NCBI GenBank assembly: GCA_946626265.1
Contig: CAMOUE010000052.1
Location: 1 to 11,887, forward strand
Direction of reading: 5' to 3'
Origin: an uncultured Eggerthellaceae bacterium
GTDB lineage: Bacteria > Actinomycetota > Coriobacteriia > Coriobacteriales > Eggerthellaceae
Length of the DNA stretch: 11,887 bases
Below are positions 1 to 5,928 of this stretch, piece after piece; the stretch's first letter is position 1; each line of letters opens with the position of its first letter. The position numbers and the translations under genes were made by a program. The notes below the pieces were generated by a model that was not told the origin of the DNA, did not search any database, and saw nothing but the letters and a program-made list of their open reading frames with translations.

Positions 1-214
1 AATCGAGGACTGGGAAGTCACCACGCTTCCGCGCGGCGTCGAGGAAACGTCCAATTTCACGATGGACCTCGAAGGGCAGCCTATCCAGATCACGACGTAC
101 GACGACACTTCGGTCGTGACAATCGCCGCGTACGGGCAGGAAATCACCTTCGCGGTGCCCGAATCCGCGCAGGACTACATGCCCTACGTGCCCTATCTCG
201 CGTATTTGGAGTAG
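1..214 (+). CDS. C-terminal end of an unrecognised protein (partial)
   Basis: An open frame enters from the left edge (first full codon at base 2) and ends at TAG 212-214, giving about 70 visible residues. The visible part is acidic and rich in Thr, Val and Ile (for example QPIQITTYDD and VVTIAAYGQEITFAVP), which looks like alternating beta strands. It ends with a Tyr/Pro-rich tail, YMPYVPYLAYLE. I see no transmembrane segment, cysteine motif or recognisable family signature, so no function is proposed. The codon pattern (G/C in third positions) matches the downstream genes, which supports it being real coding sequence. It is co-directional with the next gene, 42 bp downstream, but that gene appears to have its own promoter. 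Confidence 0.6.
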   Translation, partial: IEDWEVTTLPRGVEETSNFTMDLEGQPIQITTYDDTSVVTIAAYGQEITFAVPESAQDYMPYVPYLAYLE

Positions 215-241
215 TATCCGAGCCAGGACCAGCGGCCTGCT

Positions 242-250
242 TGCTACAAT
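242..250 (+). promoter_or_regulatory. Extended -10 promoter, predicted leaderless start
   Basis: TGCTACAAT is an extended -10 element (TGn plus TACAAT, 5 of 6 to TATAAT). It ends 6 bp before the ATG at 257, so transcription would be expected to start at or next to the A of the start codon. No Shine-Dalgarno sequence precedes that ATG and no convincing -35 box is visible. A perfect 6-bp inverted repeat, GGACCA (226-231) and TGGTCC (250-255), brackets the element and could be an operator. Confidence 0.55.
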
Positions 251-256
251 GGTCCG

Positions 257-1381
257 ATGCTCGACAGGCTCATCACATTCCTCCGTAACGAGGCGGTGCT
301 CTGCATCGCCTTCGTCTGCGCATGCGCTTCCATGGTGCTCGCGGGCGACGTGTCGAGCGCGCCGGGTTACATCGACTGGCGCGTCATCGTGCTGTTGTTC
401 TGCCTGATGGCCTGCGTCGCAGGATTGCGAAACAGCGGCGTCATGGCCCGCATCGCGCAAGCTATCGTCGCCGGGAAGCGACAGAAGCGCCTCGTGTGCC
501 TCGCGCTCGTCATGCTGCCGTTTTTCTCGTCGATGCTCGTGACGAACGACGTCGCGCTTCTCACGTTCGTTCCCATCGCGGTCATCGCGCTCGAGACAGC
601 CGGCTGGCGTGACGACCTCGTCCGCGTCGTCGTCTTGCAGGCGATCGCCGCCAACTTGGGCGGGATGGTAACCCCCGTCGGCAATCCCCAGAACCTGTTC
701 ATCTTCACAACCTACGAGCTGTCAGCGGGCGATTTCTTCTGGACGCTCGCACCGTTCGGCGCCTTTGCCCTGTTCCTTCTTGCACTCGCATGCGCATCGT
801 TCGGAACCACGAACGCGGTCGTGAAGCTCGATCTCGACGAGCGCGCCATCGATATGAAACGTTTTGCCCTGCATGCCGGCTTGTTCGCACTCTGCCTGCT
901 CGCCGTCATGCGCGTGCTTTCGCATTTGGTGCTCCTGCCCATCGTCGCCGCAGCATTGTTCCTGTTCGACCGACGCATATTCGCGCAAGTCGACTACGCG
1001 CTGCTCGCCACGTTCGTATGCTTCTTCGTGTTCTCGGGAAACATGGCGAACATGCCCGAGATGCAGGGCTTCCTCGGCGGGCTCATGGACGACCATCCCA
1101 TGCTGACGAGCCTTTTCGCCAGCCAGATTATCAGCAACGTGCCGTCGGCGGTGCTGCTCGCGAGTTTCACCGGCAACTGGCACTCGCTGCTCGTCGGCGT
1201 CGACCTCGGCGGACTCGGGACGCCCATCGCATCGCTCGCGAGCCTCATCGCATTTCGGATCTACATGCACACTGCAGGAGCGAGTGGGCGCGCGTTCATG
1301 CGCGAGTTCGCCATCGCCAACGCCGTGACGCTCGCGCTCATGACGGCTTTGTACGCCGCGCTGTTCGTCGTGAAGCTTTAA
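257..1381 (+). CDS. SLC13/ArsB-type (CitMHS-like) anion permease
   Basis: This is a 374-residue integral membrane protein of the ion transporter superfamily (citrate/SLC13/arsenite permease type), predicted to move an anion across the cytoplasmic membrane. About ten hydrophobic segments are visible. Family hallmarks are the TNDVALLTFVPI stretch (N97-D98), the re-entrant-loop motif NLGGMVTPVGNPQN around 133-146, and the second-half counterpart SNVPSAVL at 293-300. Each half therefore carries one Asn/Pro substrate-loop motif, as expected for an inverted-repeat fold. The length is a little short for the family (usually about 400-450). The start is ATG 257 with no Shine-Dalgarno but a -10 box 6 bp upstream, implying a leaderless mRNA. 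The substrate cannot be told from the sequence. Citrate, dicarboxylates or another anion are possible, and no arsenic genes lie nearby. Confidence 0.85.
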   Translation: MLDRLITFLRNEAVLCIAFVCACASMVLAGDVSSAPGYIDWRVIVLLFCLMACVAGLRNSGVMARIAQAIVAGKRQKRLVCLALVMLPFFSSMLVTNDVALLTFVPIAVIALETAGWRDDLVRVVVLQAIAANLGGMVTPVGNPQNLFIFTTYELSAGDFFWTLAPFGAFALFLLALACASFGTTNAVVKLDLDERAIDMKRFALHAGLFALCLLAVMRVLSHLVLLPIVAAALFLFDRRIFAQVDYALLATFVCFFVFSGNMANMPEMQGFLGGLMDDHPMLTSLFASQIISNVPSAVLLASFTGNWHSLLVGVDLGGLGTPIASLASLIAFRIYMHTAGASGRAFMREFAIANAVTLALMTALYAALFVVKL

Positions 1382-1385
1382 CGGA

Positions 1386-1391
1386 TATAAT
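1386..1391 (+). promoter_or_regulatory. Consensus -10 box, predicted leaderless start
   Basis: A perfect TATAAT lies just after the stop codon of the permease gene and ends 6 bp before ATG 1398. This is the same spacing as at the permease gene itself. No Shine-Dalgarno precedes the ATG, so the transcript is predicted to begin at the start codon. The -35 region (about 1363-1369) is a poor match. Confidence 0.55.
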
Positions 1392-1397
1392 CCAACC

Positions 1398-2288
1398 ATG
1401 ACCAAAACGCTCGAAAGCAACGTGTTCAAGACCGCCCTCCTGTTCGAAGGCGGGAGCATGCGCGCAGCCTACACCTGCGCCGTCGCCGCAGAGCTTCTCG
1501 AGCAGGGCATCTACTTCGACAACGTCTACGGCGTGAGCGCGGGCAGCTCGAACACGGTGAACTACGTCTCGCGCGACGTCAACCGCGTCGTGAAGTCGTT
1601 CACAGACTTCGTGCATATGGAAAACATCGGGGGTTGGAACACGTTCCTGCAGCACAAGGGCTATTGGAACGCGCACTACATATACGAGAAGGCCGGCCTT
1701 CCGGACGGGCCGCTTCCATTCGACATCGAGACATTCAACGCGAGCCCCGCGAAGGCCACCATCTTCGCGTTCGAGCGCGACACCGGGCGCGACCTCCTTT
1801 TCCGGAAAGACGAGATGCGCACGACCGGCGAGCTGATGCTGCGCGTGCGCGCCAGCTCGACCGTGCCGATCATGATGCCGCCGCCCCAGGTGAACGGACG
1901 TTATTGCTATGACGGCGGCTTCGCGGACGGTGGCGGGCTGCCGCTCAACAGCATCCAAAACGACGGATTCGAGCGCGTGTTCGTCGTCCGCACCCGCAAG
2001 CGCGGGTACCGGAAAACCGGCAACAACTCGTGGGCGAACGCGTTCTTCTGGCGGCGCCCTTTCATGCGCGACGCCGTGCTCACGCGCAACGCGCGCTACA
2101 ACATCGCCTGCGACTTGCTCGACGAATGGGAGCGCGAAGGGCGCGCCTACGTGTTCTACTGCGACGAGCTGACGCTGTCTGGAAGCGAGCGCGACTACGA
2201 CGAGCTATGCCGCAACTACGAGAGCGGCCGCGCGCAGATCAAGCGCGAATGGGGCCGACTTATGGACTTCCTCGCGAAAAGCGAGTGA
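1398..2288 (+). CDS. Patatin-like phospholipase / acyl hydrolase
   Basis: This 296-residue protein is of the patatin family (bacterial YjjU/RssA-like group), serine hydrolases that use a Ser-Asp dyad to cleave acyl esters. The oxyanion-hole segment is FEGGSMRAAY (residues 16-25). The nucleophile elbow is GVSAG (45-49) with Ser47 as nucleophile, and the dyad Asp is D172 in YDGGFADGG. The order and spacing are normal for the family. No signal peptide or membrane segment is visible, so it is probably cytosolic or membrane-peripheral. It lies 16 bp after the permease gene but has its own consensus -10 box, so it need not depend on read-through. Its stop codon TGA (2286-2288) is the first triplet of the long inverted repeat that follows. 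The natural substrate is unknown. Confidence 0.88.
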   Translation: MTKTLESNVFKTALLFEGGSMRAAYTCAVAAELLEQGIYFDNVYGVSAGSSNTVNYVSRDVNRVVKSFTDFVHMENIGGWNTFLQHKGYWNAHYIYEKAGLPDGPLPFDIETFNASPAKATIFAFERDTGRDLLFRKDEMRTTGELMLRVRASSTVPIMMPPPQVNGRYCYDGGFADGGGLPLNSIQNDGFERVFVVRTRKRGYRKTGNNSWANAFFWRRPFMRDAVLTRNARYNIACDLLDEWEREGRAYVFYCDELTLSGSERDYDELCRNYESGRAQIKREWGRLMDFLAKSE

Positions 2289-2387
2289 TGCAAAGGGACG
2301 GGCGCAACGTATCATTGCCCACGTCAATCCGCGCGTTTGCGCGTTAAATTGCACACAATGAGACGTTGTACCCGCCCCTTTGCATCA
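2286..2387. repeat. 102-bp imperfect long inverted repeat with nested hairpin
   Basis: The left arm 2286-2317 and right arm 2356-2387 are reverse complements at 28 of 32 positions, with the outer 12 (TGATGCAAAGGG) perfect. The 38-nt centre holds a second structure: CAAT 2325-2328 with ATTG 2348-2351, enclosing CGCGC-GTTT-GCGCG (2330-2343). The left arm begins at the stop codon of the patatin-like gene. The right arm ends 5 bp before the -10 box of the next gene. Any transcript would fold into a long rod. It could be a terminator or processing site between the two genes, a small non-autonomous mobile element, or a structured RNA. No T-tract follows either arm, so it is not a textbook intrinsic terminator. 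Confidence 0.75.
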
Positions 2388-2392
2388 TCGCG

Positions 2393-2398
2393 TATACT
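2393..2398 (+). promoter_or_regulatory. -10 box of the DJ-1/CapA operon
   Basis: TATACT (5 of 6 to consensus) lies just outside the right arm of the inverted repeat and 44 bp before ATG 2443, allowing a leader of about 38 nt. The nearest -35-like hexamer, TTGTAC (2366-2371), is 21 bp away, which is too far for a standard promoter. The -35 function is therefore uncertain. Confidence 0.45.
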
Positions 2399-2442
2399 AT
2401 ATGTAGTTGTTCGCACATGACGCACGACACGAAGGAGAGGCC

Positions 2443-3039
2443 ATGAACGTAAACGTCTTGCTGTTCGACCGCTTCGAGACGCTCGATGCGATGGGCCCCG
2501 TCGAGATGCTCGCACGGCCCGCCGATTACTCCGTCGGCTTCTTCTCGCTCGACGGCGGCATCGTGACCAGCTTCCAGAACGTGCCCGTCATGACGAAGCC
2601 CGTTTCCGACATGGACCGCACGGGCGCCCTCCTTTTGCCAGGTGGCTGGGGCGTGCGTGACATCGATCACGACCAGGAGTTCCTCTCCACGCTGAAAGGG
2701 CTTTGCGATGACGCCGCCTGGGTCATGTCCGTTTGCAACGGCTCGGTGCTACTCGGCGCATGCGGCGCGCTCGACGGGCGAAAGGCCACGTCGAACAAGA
2801 AGCTTTTCCAGGATGCACTGGATTCGAGCGACGCCGTCGAATGGGTCGAGCAGGCGCGTTGGGTCGTGGACGGGAAGTTCTACACCGCTTCCGGCGTGTC
2901 CGCAGGCATAGACATGGCGCTCGGCTTCTTGAACGACAGGCTCGGCCGCGAAGTCGCGGAAGAGGCGGCGACGGCAACCGAGTACTTGTGGAACGACGAC
3001 CCGACAGACGACCCGTTCTGCAAGTTTCAATTCACGTAG
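2443..3039 (+). CDS. DJ-1/PfpI (class I glutamine amidotransferase-like) family protein
   Basis: This 198-residue protein belongs to the DJ-1/ThiJ/PfpI superfamily, closest in pattern to the isonitrile hydratase and AraC-N-terminal-like subgroup. The conserved N-terminal strand is VNVLLFDRFETLDAMGPVE, with the family acidic residue E21. LLLPGGWG follows at 63-70. The nucleophile elbow is SVCNGSVLLGACG with Cys98, then the LDGRKATSNK stretch and the C-terminal ASGVSAGIDMALGFL. The start is ATG 2443, because AAGGAGAGG (2432-2440) sits just upstream. An in-frame TTG further upstream has no ribosome site. The exact reaction is not predictable: members include glyoxalases, hydratases, deglycase-like proteins and inactive sensors. 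The CapA-like gene follows after 20 bp, so the two are probably co-transcribed. Confidence 0.85.
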   Translation: MNVNVLLFDRFETLDAMGPVEMLARPADYSVGFFSLDGGIVTSFQNVPVMTKPVSDMDRTGALLLPGGWGVRDIDHDQEFLSTLKGLCDDAAWVMSVCNGSVLLGACGALDGRKATSNKKLFQDALDSSDAVEWVEQARWVVDGKFYTASGVSAGIDMALGFLNDRLGREVAEEAATATEYLWNDDPTDDPFCKFQFT

Positions 3040-3059
3040 GGCGATAGAACGAGGCGATT

Positions 3060-4697
3060 GTGTCTGACAGCAGATCATCCCGGGACGAATACCCCAACTA
3101 CGGCTCAAACGCGAACCGTCCCCGCACCAGCACAAGGCGCGTGCTGGTAGAGGACGATCGGGCATACGCCTACAGCAGACAATCGGGAGGATCCCGCTCG
3201 CGTGACGGAGCGTCTCGCGAGCGCAATGCAAATCAGGACCGCGGCACGACCCGCGACCGCGACCGCGACCGTAACTCGAATTCCGCTCGCGACCGTAACA
3301 CCACCCGCGAGCGTTCGCGTTCCACACGCGCTTCGAGCTCCACGCGCGAGAGCTCTCGCAGCCGCAACGCCACGCGCACCTCGGCCGCCAGCAGCCGCAC
3401 CAGCATGCGGAGCCCGCGCGCCGCTGCCCCTCGGGGAATGCGCTCCGGATCGGGCTCGAGCCTTCCCTTCACCACCCAGCCGAGCGGTGCGGCGGCGAAG
3501 CTTCCCTTCGATTGGCGCCTACTCGTCATCGCGGCCGCCGTACTCGTGCTCGTAATCGCGGTCGCGAGCTGCGCCGTCAACCGAAACGCCCAAGCGCAGA
3601 GAGAGGCCGAGGCCGCCAAGGAGCTCGAGGCAGCCAACGCCGCCGCGGCCGCCGCGGCGCTCGAGCCGAAAACCGTCTCGTTCCTCGCCGTCGGCGACAT
3701 CGTCGCGCACGACGAGATGATCGAGCAATCGAAGGGTCTCAACGGCAAGGCATACGATTTCAACCACGTGTTCGAACCGATGCTGTCGCGCCTGGCGCCC
3801 TACGACCTGACGAGCGTCACGCAGGAGACGCCGCTCGTATCCGACGAGTCCAAGGTCGGAGGATACCCCGTGTTCGGCACGCCGGTCGAGATGGGCGACG
3901 CGATCGTCAACGCCGGCTTCGACATCGTCACCTCCGCGACGAACCACTCAATGGACCAGGGGATCGACGGCATCTTCGACACCGTCAACTACTGGAAGAA
4001 CAACCATCCCGAGATCACGCTCATGGGCTTGCACGATAAAGCCGAGGCGGCCGACGGCGTGACGTTCATCGAGCGCAACGGCATTAAGATCGCGATGACG
4101 GACTTGACGTACGACCTGAACGGCTTCGTGCTGCCCGAGGGCCAGGAGTACGCCGTCGACATGCTCTCGGAGCTCGACGCGATTTGCAAGAACGTCGAAG
4201 CCGCGAACAGCGAGGCCGACATCACCATCTGCTACGTCCACATGGGCGAGGAGTACGCCACCACGCCTTCCGACGAGCAGCGCGAAGTGGCTGCGCGCCT
4301 GATCGATGCCGGCGCCGACGTCGTGCTAGGGTCCCATGTGCACGTCGTCCAGCCGATGGAGGAAGTCACCACGTCCGCCGGCAACAAGGGCATCGTGTAC
4401 TACAGCCTGGGGAACTACGCTTCGAACCAGGCCAACGTCGAGAACATGCTCGGCGGCGCGGCCGTGCTCGAAATCACGAAGACGCCCCACGAGGACGGCA
4501 GCGCCGAGACGAGCGTCACCTCGCACAGCTTCGTGCCCGTGTTCTGCCATTACGATTACGGCACGACGCAGATGTACTTCCTCGACGACTACACCGACGA
4601 GCTGGCGAACACCCACTTCATCACGCAATACGGCAACCCGTTCACCGTCGACCAGGTCAAGGGAATCTGGCAAGACATCACGGGCCAGAGCGCCTAG
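3060..4697 (+). CDS. Membrane-anchored CapA-like (PGA_cap) phosphoesterase-fold protein
   Basis: This is a 545-residue protein. Residues 1-130 are disordered and extremely rich in Arg (32) and Ser (27), including RDRDRDR. A single transmembrane helix follows (about 153-170, LLVIAAAVLVLVIAVAS), then an Ala/Glu-rich probable coiled coil (about 176-202), then a CapA domain to the end. The CapA domain shows FLAVGDIVAHDEM (208-220), TNHSMDQGIDG (294-304), the HMGEEY motif (394-399), GADVVLGSHVHVVQP (418-432) and YYSLGNYASNQ (447-457), all calcineurin-like metallophosphoesterase-fold signatures of the poly-gamma-glutamate capsule family. The positive-inside rule puts the Arg-rich tail in the cytoplasm and the CapA domain outside. 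No other capsule genes are nearby, so a cell-envelope role is inferred only. The start is GTG 3060 with GAGG at 3051-3054. Confidence 0.87.
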   Translation: MSDSRSSRDEYPNYGSNANRPRTSTRRVLVEDDRAYAYSRQSGGSRSRDGASRERNANQDRGTTRDRDRDRNSNSARDRNTTRERSRSTRASSSTRESSRSRNATRTSAASSRTSMRSPRAAAPRGMRSGSGSSLPFTTQPSGAAAKLPFDWRLLVIAAAVLVLVIAVASCAVNRNAQAQREAEAAKELEAANAAAAAAALEPKTVSFLAVGDIVAHDEMIEQSKGLNGKAYDFNHVFEPMLSRLAPYDLTSVTQETPLVSDESKVGGYPVFGTPVEMGDAIVNAGFDIVTSATNHSMDQGIDGIFDTVNYWKNNHPEITLMGLHDKAEAADGVTFIERNGIKIAMTDLTYDLNGFVLPEGQEYAVDMLSELDAICKNVEAANSEADITICYVHMGEEYATTPSDEQREVAARLIDAGADVVLGSHVHVVQPMEEVTTSAGNKGIVYYSLGNYASNQANVENMLGGAAVLEITKTPHEDGSAETSVTSHSFVPVFCHYDYGTTQMYFLDDYTDELANTHFITQYGNPFTVDQVKGIWQDITGQSA

Positions 4698-4703
4698 CGC
4701 TCG

Positions 4704-4719
4704 CGGCCCGTGCAGGCCG
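4704..4719 (+). other. Small GC hairpin between CapA-like and kinase-TudS genes
   Basis: CGGCC and GGCCG form a 5-bp stem with a 6-nt loop just after the CapA-like stop codon. It is too short and lacks a T-tract, so it is at best a weak terminator or pause. It overlaps an alternative GTG start at 4710 for the next gene. Confidence 0.25.
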
Positions 4720-4736
4720 AAAGGCGCAAAGCGCAA

Positions 4737-5798
4737 ATGAGAACCGTCGTCATAACAGGTGGGCCCTGTGCGGGGAAAACCACCGCGCTCGGCGCATTGC
4801 GTGCGCTTAGCGAGCGTGCGGGCGTTCCGGCCATCTTCGTGCCCGAAGCGGCGACCGACCTGATCATCGGCGGCGTGGCGCCGTGGACGTGCGCGTCGAT
4901 GCTCGAGTTTCAGACCCGGGTGATGGCGCTCCAACTCGAGCGCGAGGCGGAGGCGATGTCGCAGGCGGAGGCGGCCGCGCAGGCGGAAAGACGCGCCAAC
5001 CCCGACGTCCTCGTGGTCTGCGACCGCGGAATCTGCGACAGCCATGCGTATCTCGACGATGACGACTACGCACGCGCCCTCACCGCAAACGGGCTTGCCG
5101 AAGGCGACGTGCTCGCGCGTTACGATGCGGTCTTTCATCTCGAGACAATCGCGAAAACGAGCCCCGAGGCATACACGAAGGCAAACAACCGCGCCCGCTT
5201 CGAGAACGCCTCCGAAGCCGCAGCGGTCGACGATCGCGGAGTCGCCGCGTGGGCGGCCCATCCGAACTTCCACGTCATCCCGAGTTACGCGGACTTCGAG
5301 CGCAAAACCGCGGCACTTGTCGACGCAATGCGGGAATTTGCGGGCATCGACCTACGCGAACGAACGCAATCCTCCCCCGTCCTCGTCAGCGCGTGCCTCC
5401 TCGGCGAGCCCTGCCGCTACGACGCGAGGTCCGTGCCATGCGACGCGGTGCGCACGCTCGGGCGCGACCACGAGCTCGTGCCCGTCTGCCCGGAGCAGCT
5501 CGGCGGATTGCCAACGCCCCGCATCCCGTCCGAAATCCAGCCTGACGAACGCGTCGCCGACCGCGAGGGCAACGACCGCACCGACGCGTTTCTCGCAGGC
5601 GCGCAAGCCGCGCTACGCATTGCGCGCGAGCACGGTTGCCGAAAAGCGATCCTGAAGGCGAAAAGCCCTTCCTGCGGCGTGCACGAAGTGTACGACGGCT
5701 CTTTTTCCGGCATCGTTGTACCTGGCCAAGGGATTACTGCGGCGCTTCTCGCCGACGCCGGGCTCGAAATCGTCGACGAGACCCAAGTTCGCCCGTAA
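4737..5798 (+). CDS. AAA_28 P-loop NTPase/kinase fused to DUF523 (TudS-type Fe-S) domain
   Basis: This 353-residue protein has two domains. Residues 1 to about 208 match the AAA_28 (NadR-kinase-like) P-loop family: Walker A GGPCAGKTT at 8-16, the Walker B-like DVLVVCDRG (90-98, D96), and the lid-like stretch NNRARFENASEAAAVDD. From about 215 to the end is DUF523: SACLLGEPCRYD (C220), PVCPEQLGG (C251) and AKSPSCG (C313), plus YDGSFSGIVVPGQGITAALL. The three Cys are the family's [4Fe-4S] ligands. DUF523 includes thiouracil desulfidase TudS, which removes sulfur from thiouracil compounds and is reported to favour the monophosphates. A kinase fused to it could phosphorylate a thionucleoside first; this is inference. 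The start is ambiguous: ATG 4737 fits the domain edge, and GTG 4710 would add nine residues. There is only a weak AAGG about 12 nt upstream. Confidence 0.82.
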   Translation: MRTVVITGGPCAGKTTALGALRALSERAGVPAIFVPEAATDLIIGGVAPWTCASMLEFQTRVMALQLEREAEAMSQAEAAAQAERRANPDVLVVCDRGICDSHAYLDDDDYARALTANGLAEGDVLARYDAVFHLETIAKTSPEAYTKANNRARFENASEAAAVDDRGVAAWAAHPNFHVIPSYADFERKTAALVDAMREFAGIDLRERTQSSPVLVSACLLGEPCRYDARSVPCDAVRTLGRDHELVPVCPEQLGGLPTPRIPSEIQPDERVADREGNDRTDAFLAGAQAALRIAREHGCRKAILKAKSPSCGVHEVYDGSFSGIVVPGQGITAALLADAGLEIVDETQVRP

Positions 5799-5892
5799 CT
5801 GCCAGCAACGCATACCGCGATGCCGGACCTGCGCCGATGCCACGCCGCCCGCCCGCGCGCCAACCTGCCGCCGATGCCGCGGCGCACCGACA

Positions 5893-5916
5893 TTCGGGTT
5901 ATCATAGCTACCCGAA
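5893..5916 (+). promoter_or_regulatory. Palindrome over the polymerase -10 box
   Basis: TTCGGGT (5893-5899) and ACCCGAA (5910-5916) are a perfect 7-bp inverted repeat with a 10-bp spacer. The spacer contains a -10-like TATCAT (5900-5905), and the right arm runs into the ribosome-binding site GAAAGGA (5914-5920). It could be a repressor operator or an mRNA hairpin that masks the ribosome site. It does not match the CGAAC-N4-GTTCG LexA box of Gram-positive bacteria. Confidence 0.5.
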
Positions 5917-5928
5917 AGGACAAGCCTC

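Noticed and set aside
722..1459. A 245-codon minus-strand open frame opposite the permease
   Set aside because: Charged, His/Glu/Arg-rich shadow of a membrane protein gene. The plus strand has family motifs and a promoter.
2286..2387. Insertion sequence ends with target-site duplication
   Set aside because: No transposase is present and the flanking bases (gcgag and tcgcg) are not a direct duplication, so a classic insertion sequence cannot be claimed. It is kept only as an unexplained inverted repeat.
2407..2442. Upstream TTG start for the DJ-1 gene
   Set aside because: The AAGGAGAGG site at 2432-2440 sits 2 nt before ATG 2443 plus its short spacer region and lies inside the proposed extension. 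The DJ-1 fold begins directly at MNVNVLLFD.
5893..5916. LexA (SOS) box at the polymerase gene
   Set aside because: The palindrome TTCGGGT-N10-ACCCGAA does not fit CGAAC-N4-GTTCG in half-site or spacing.
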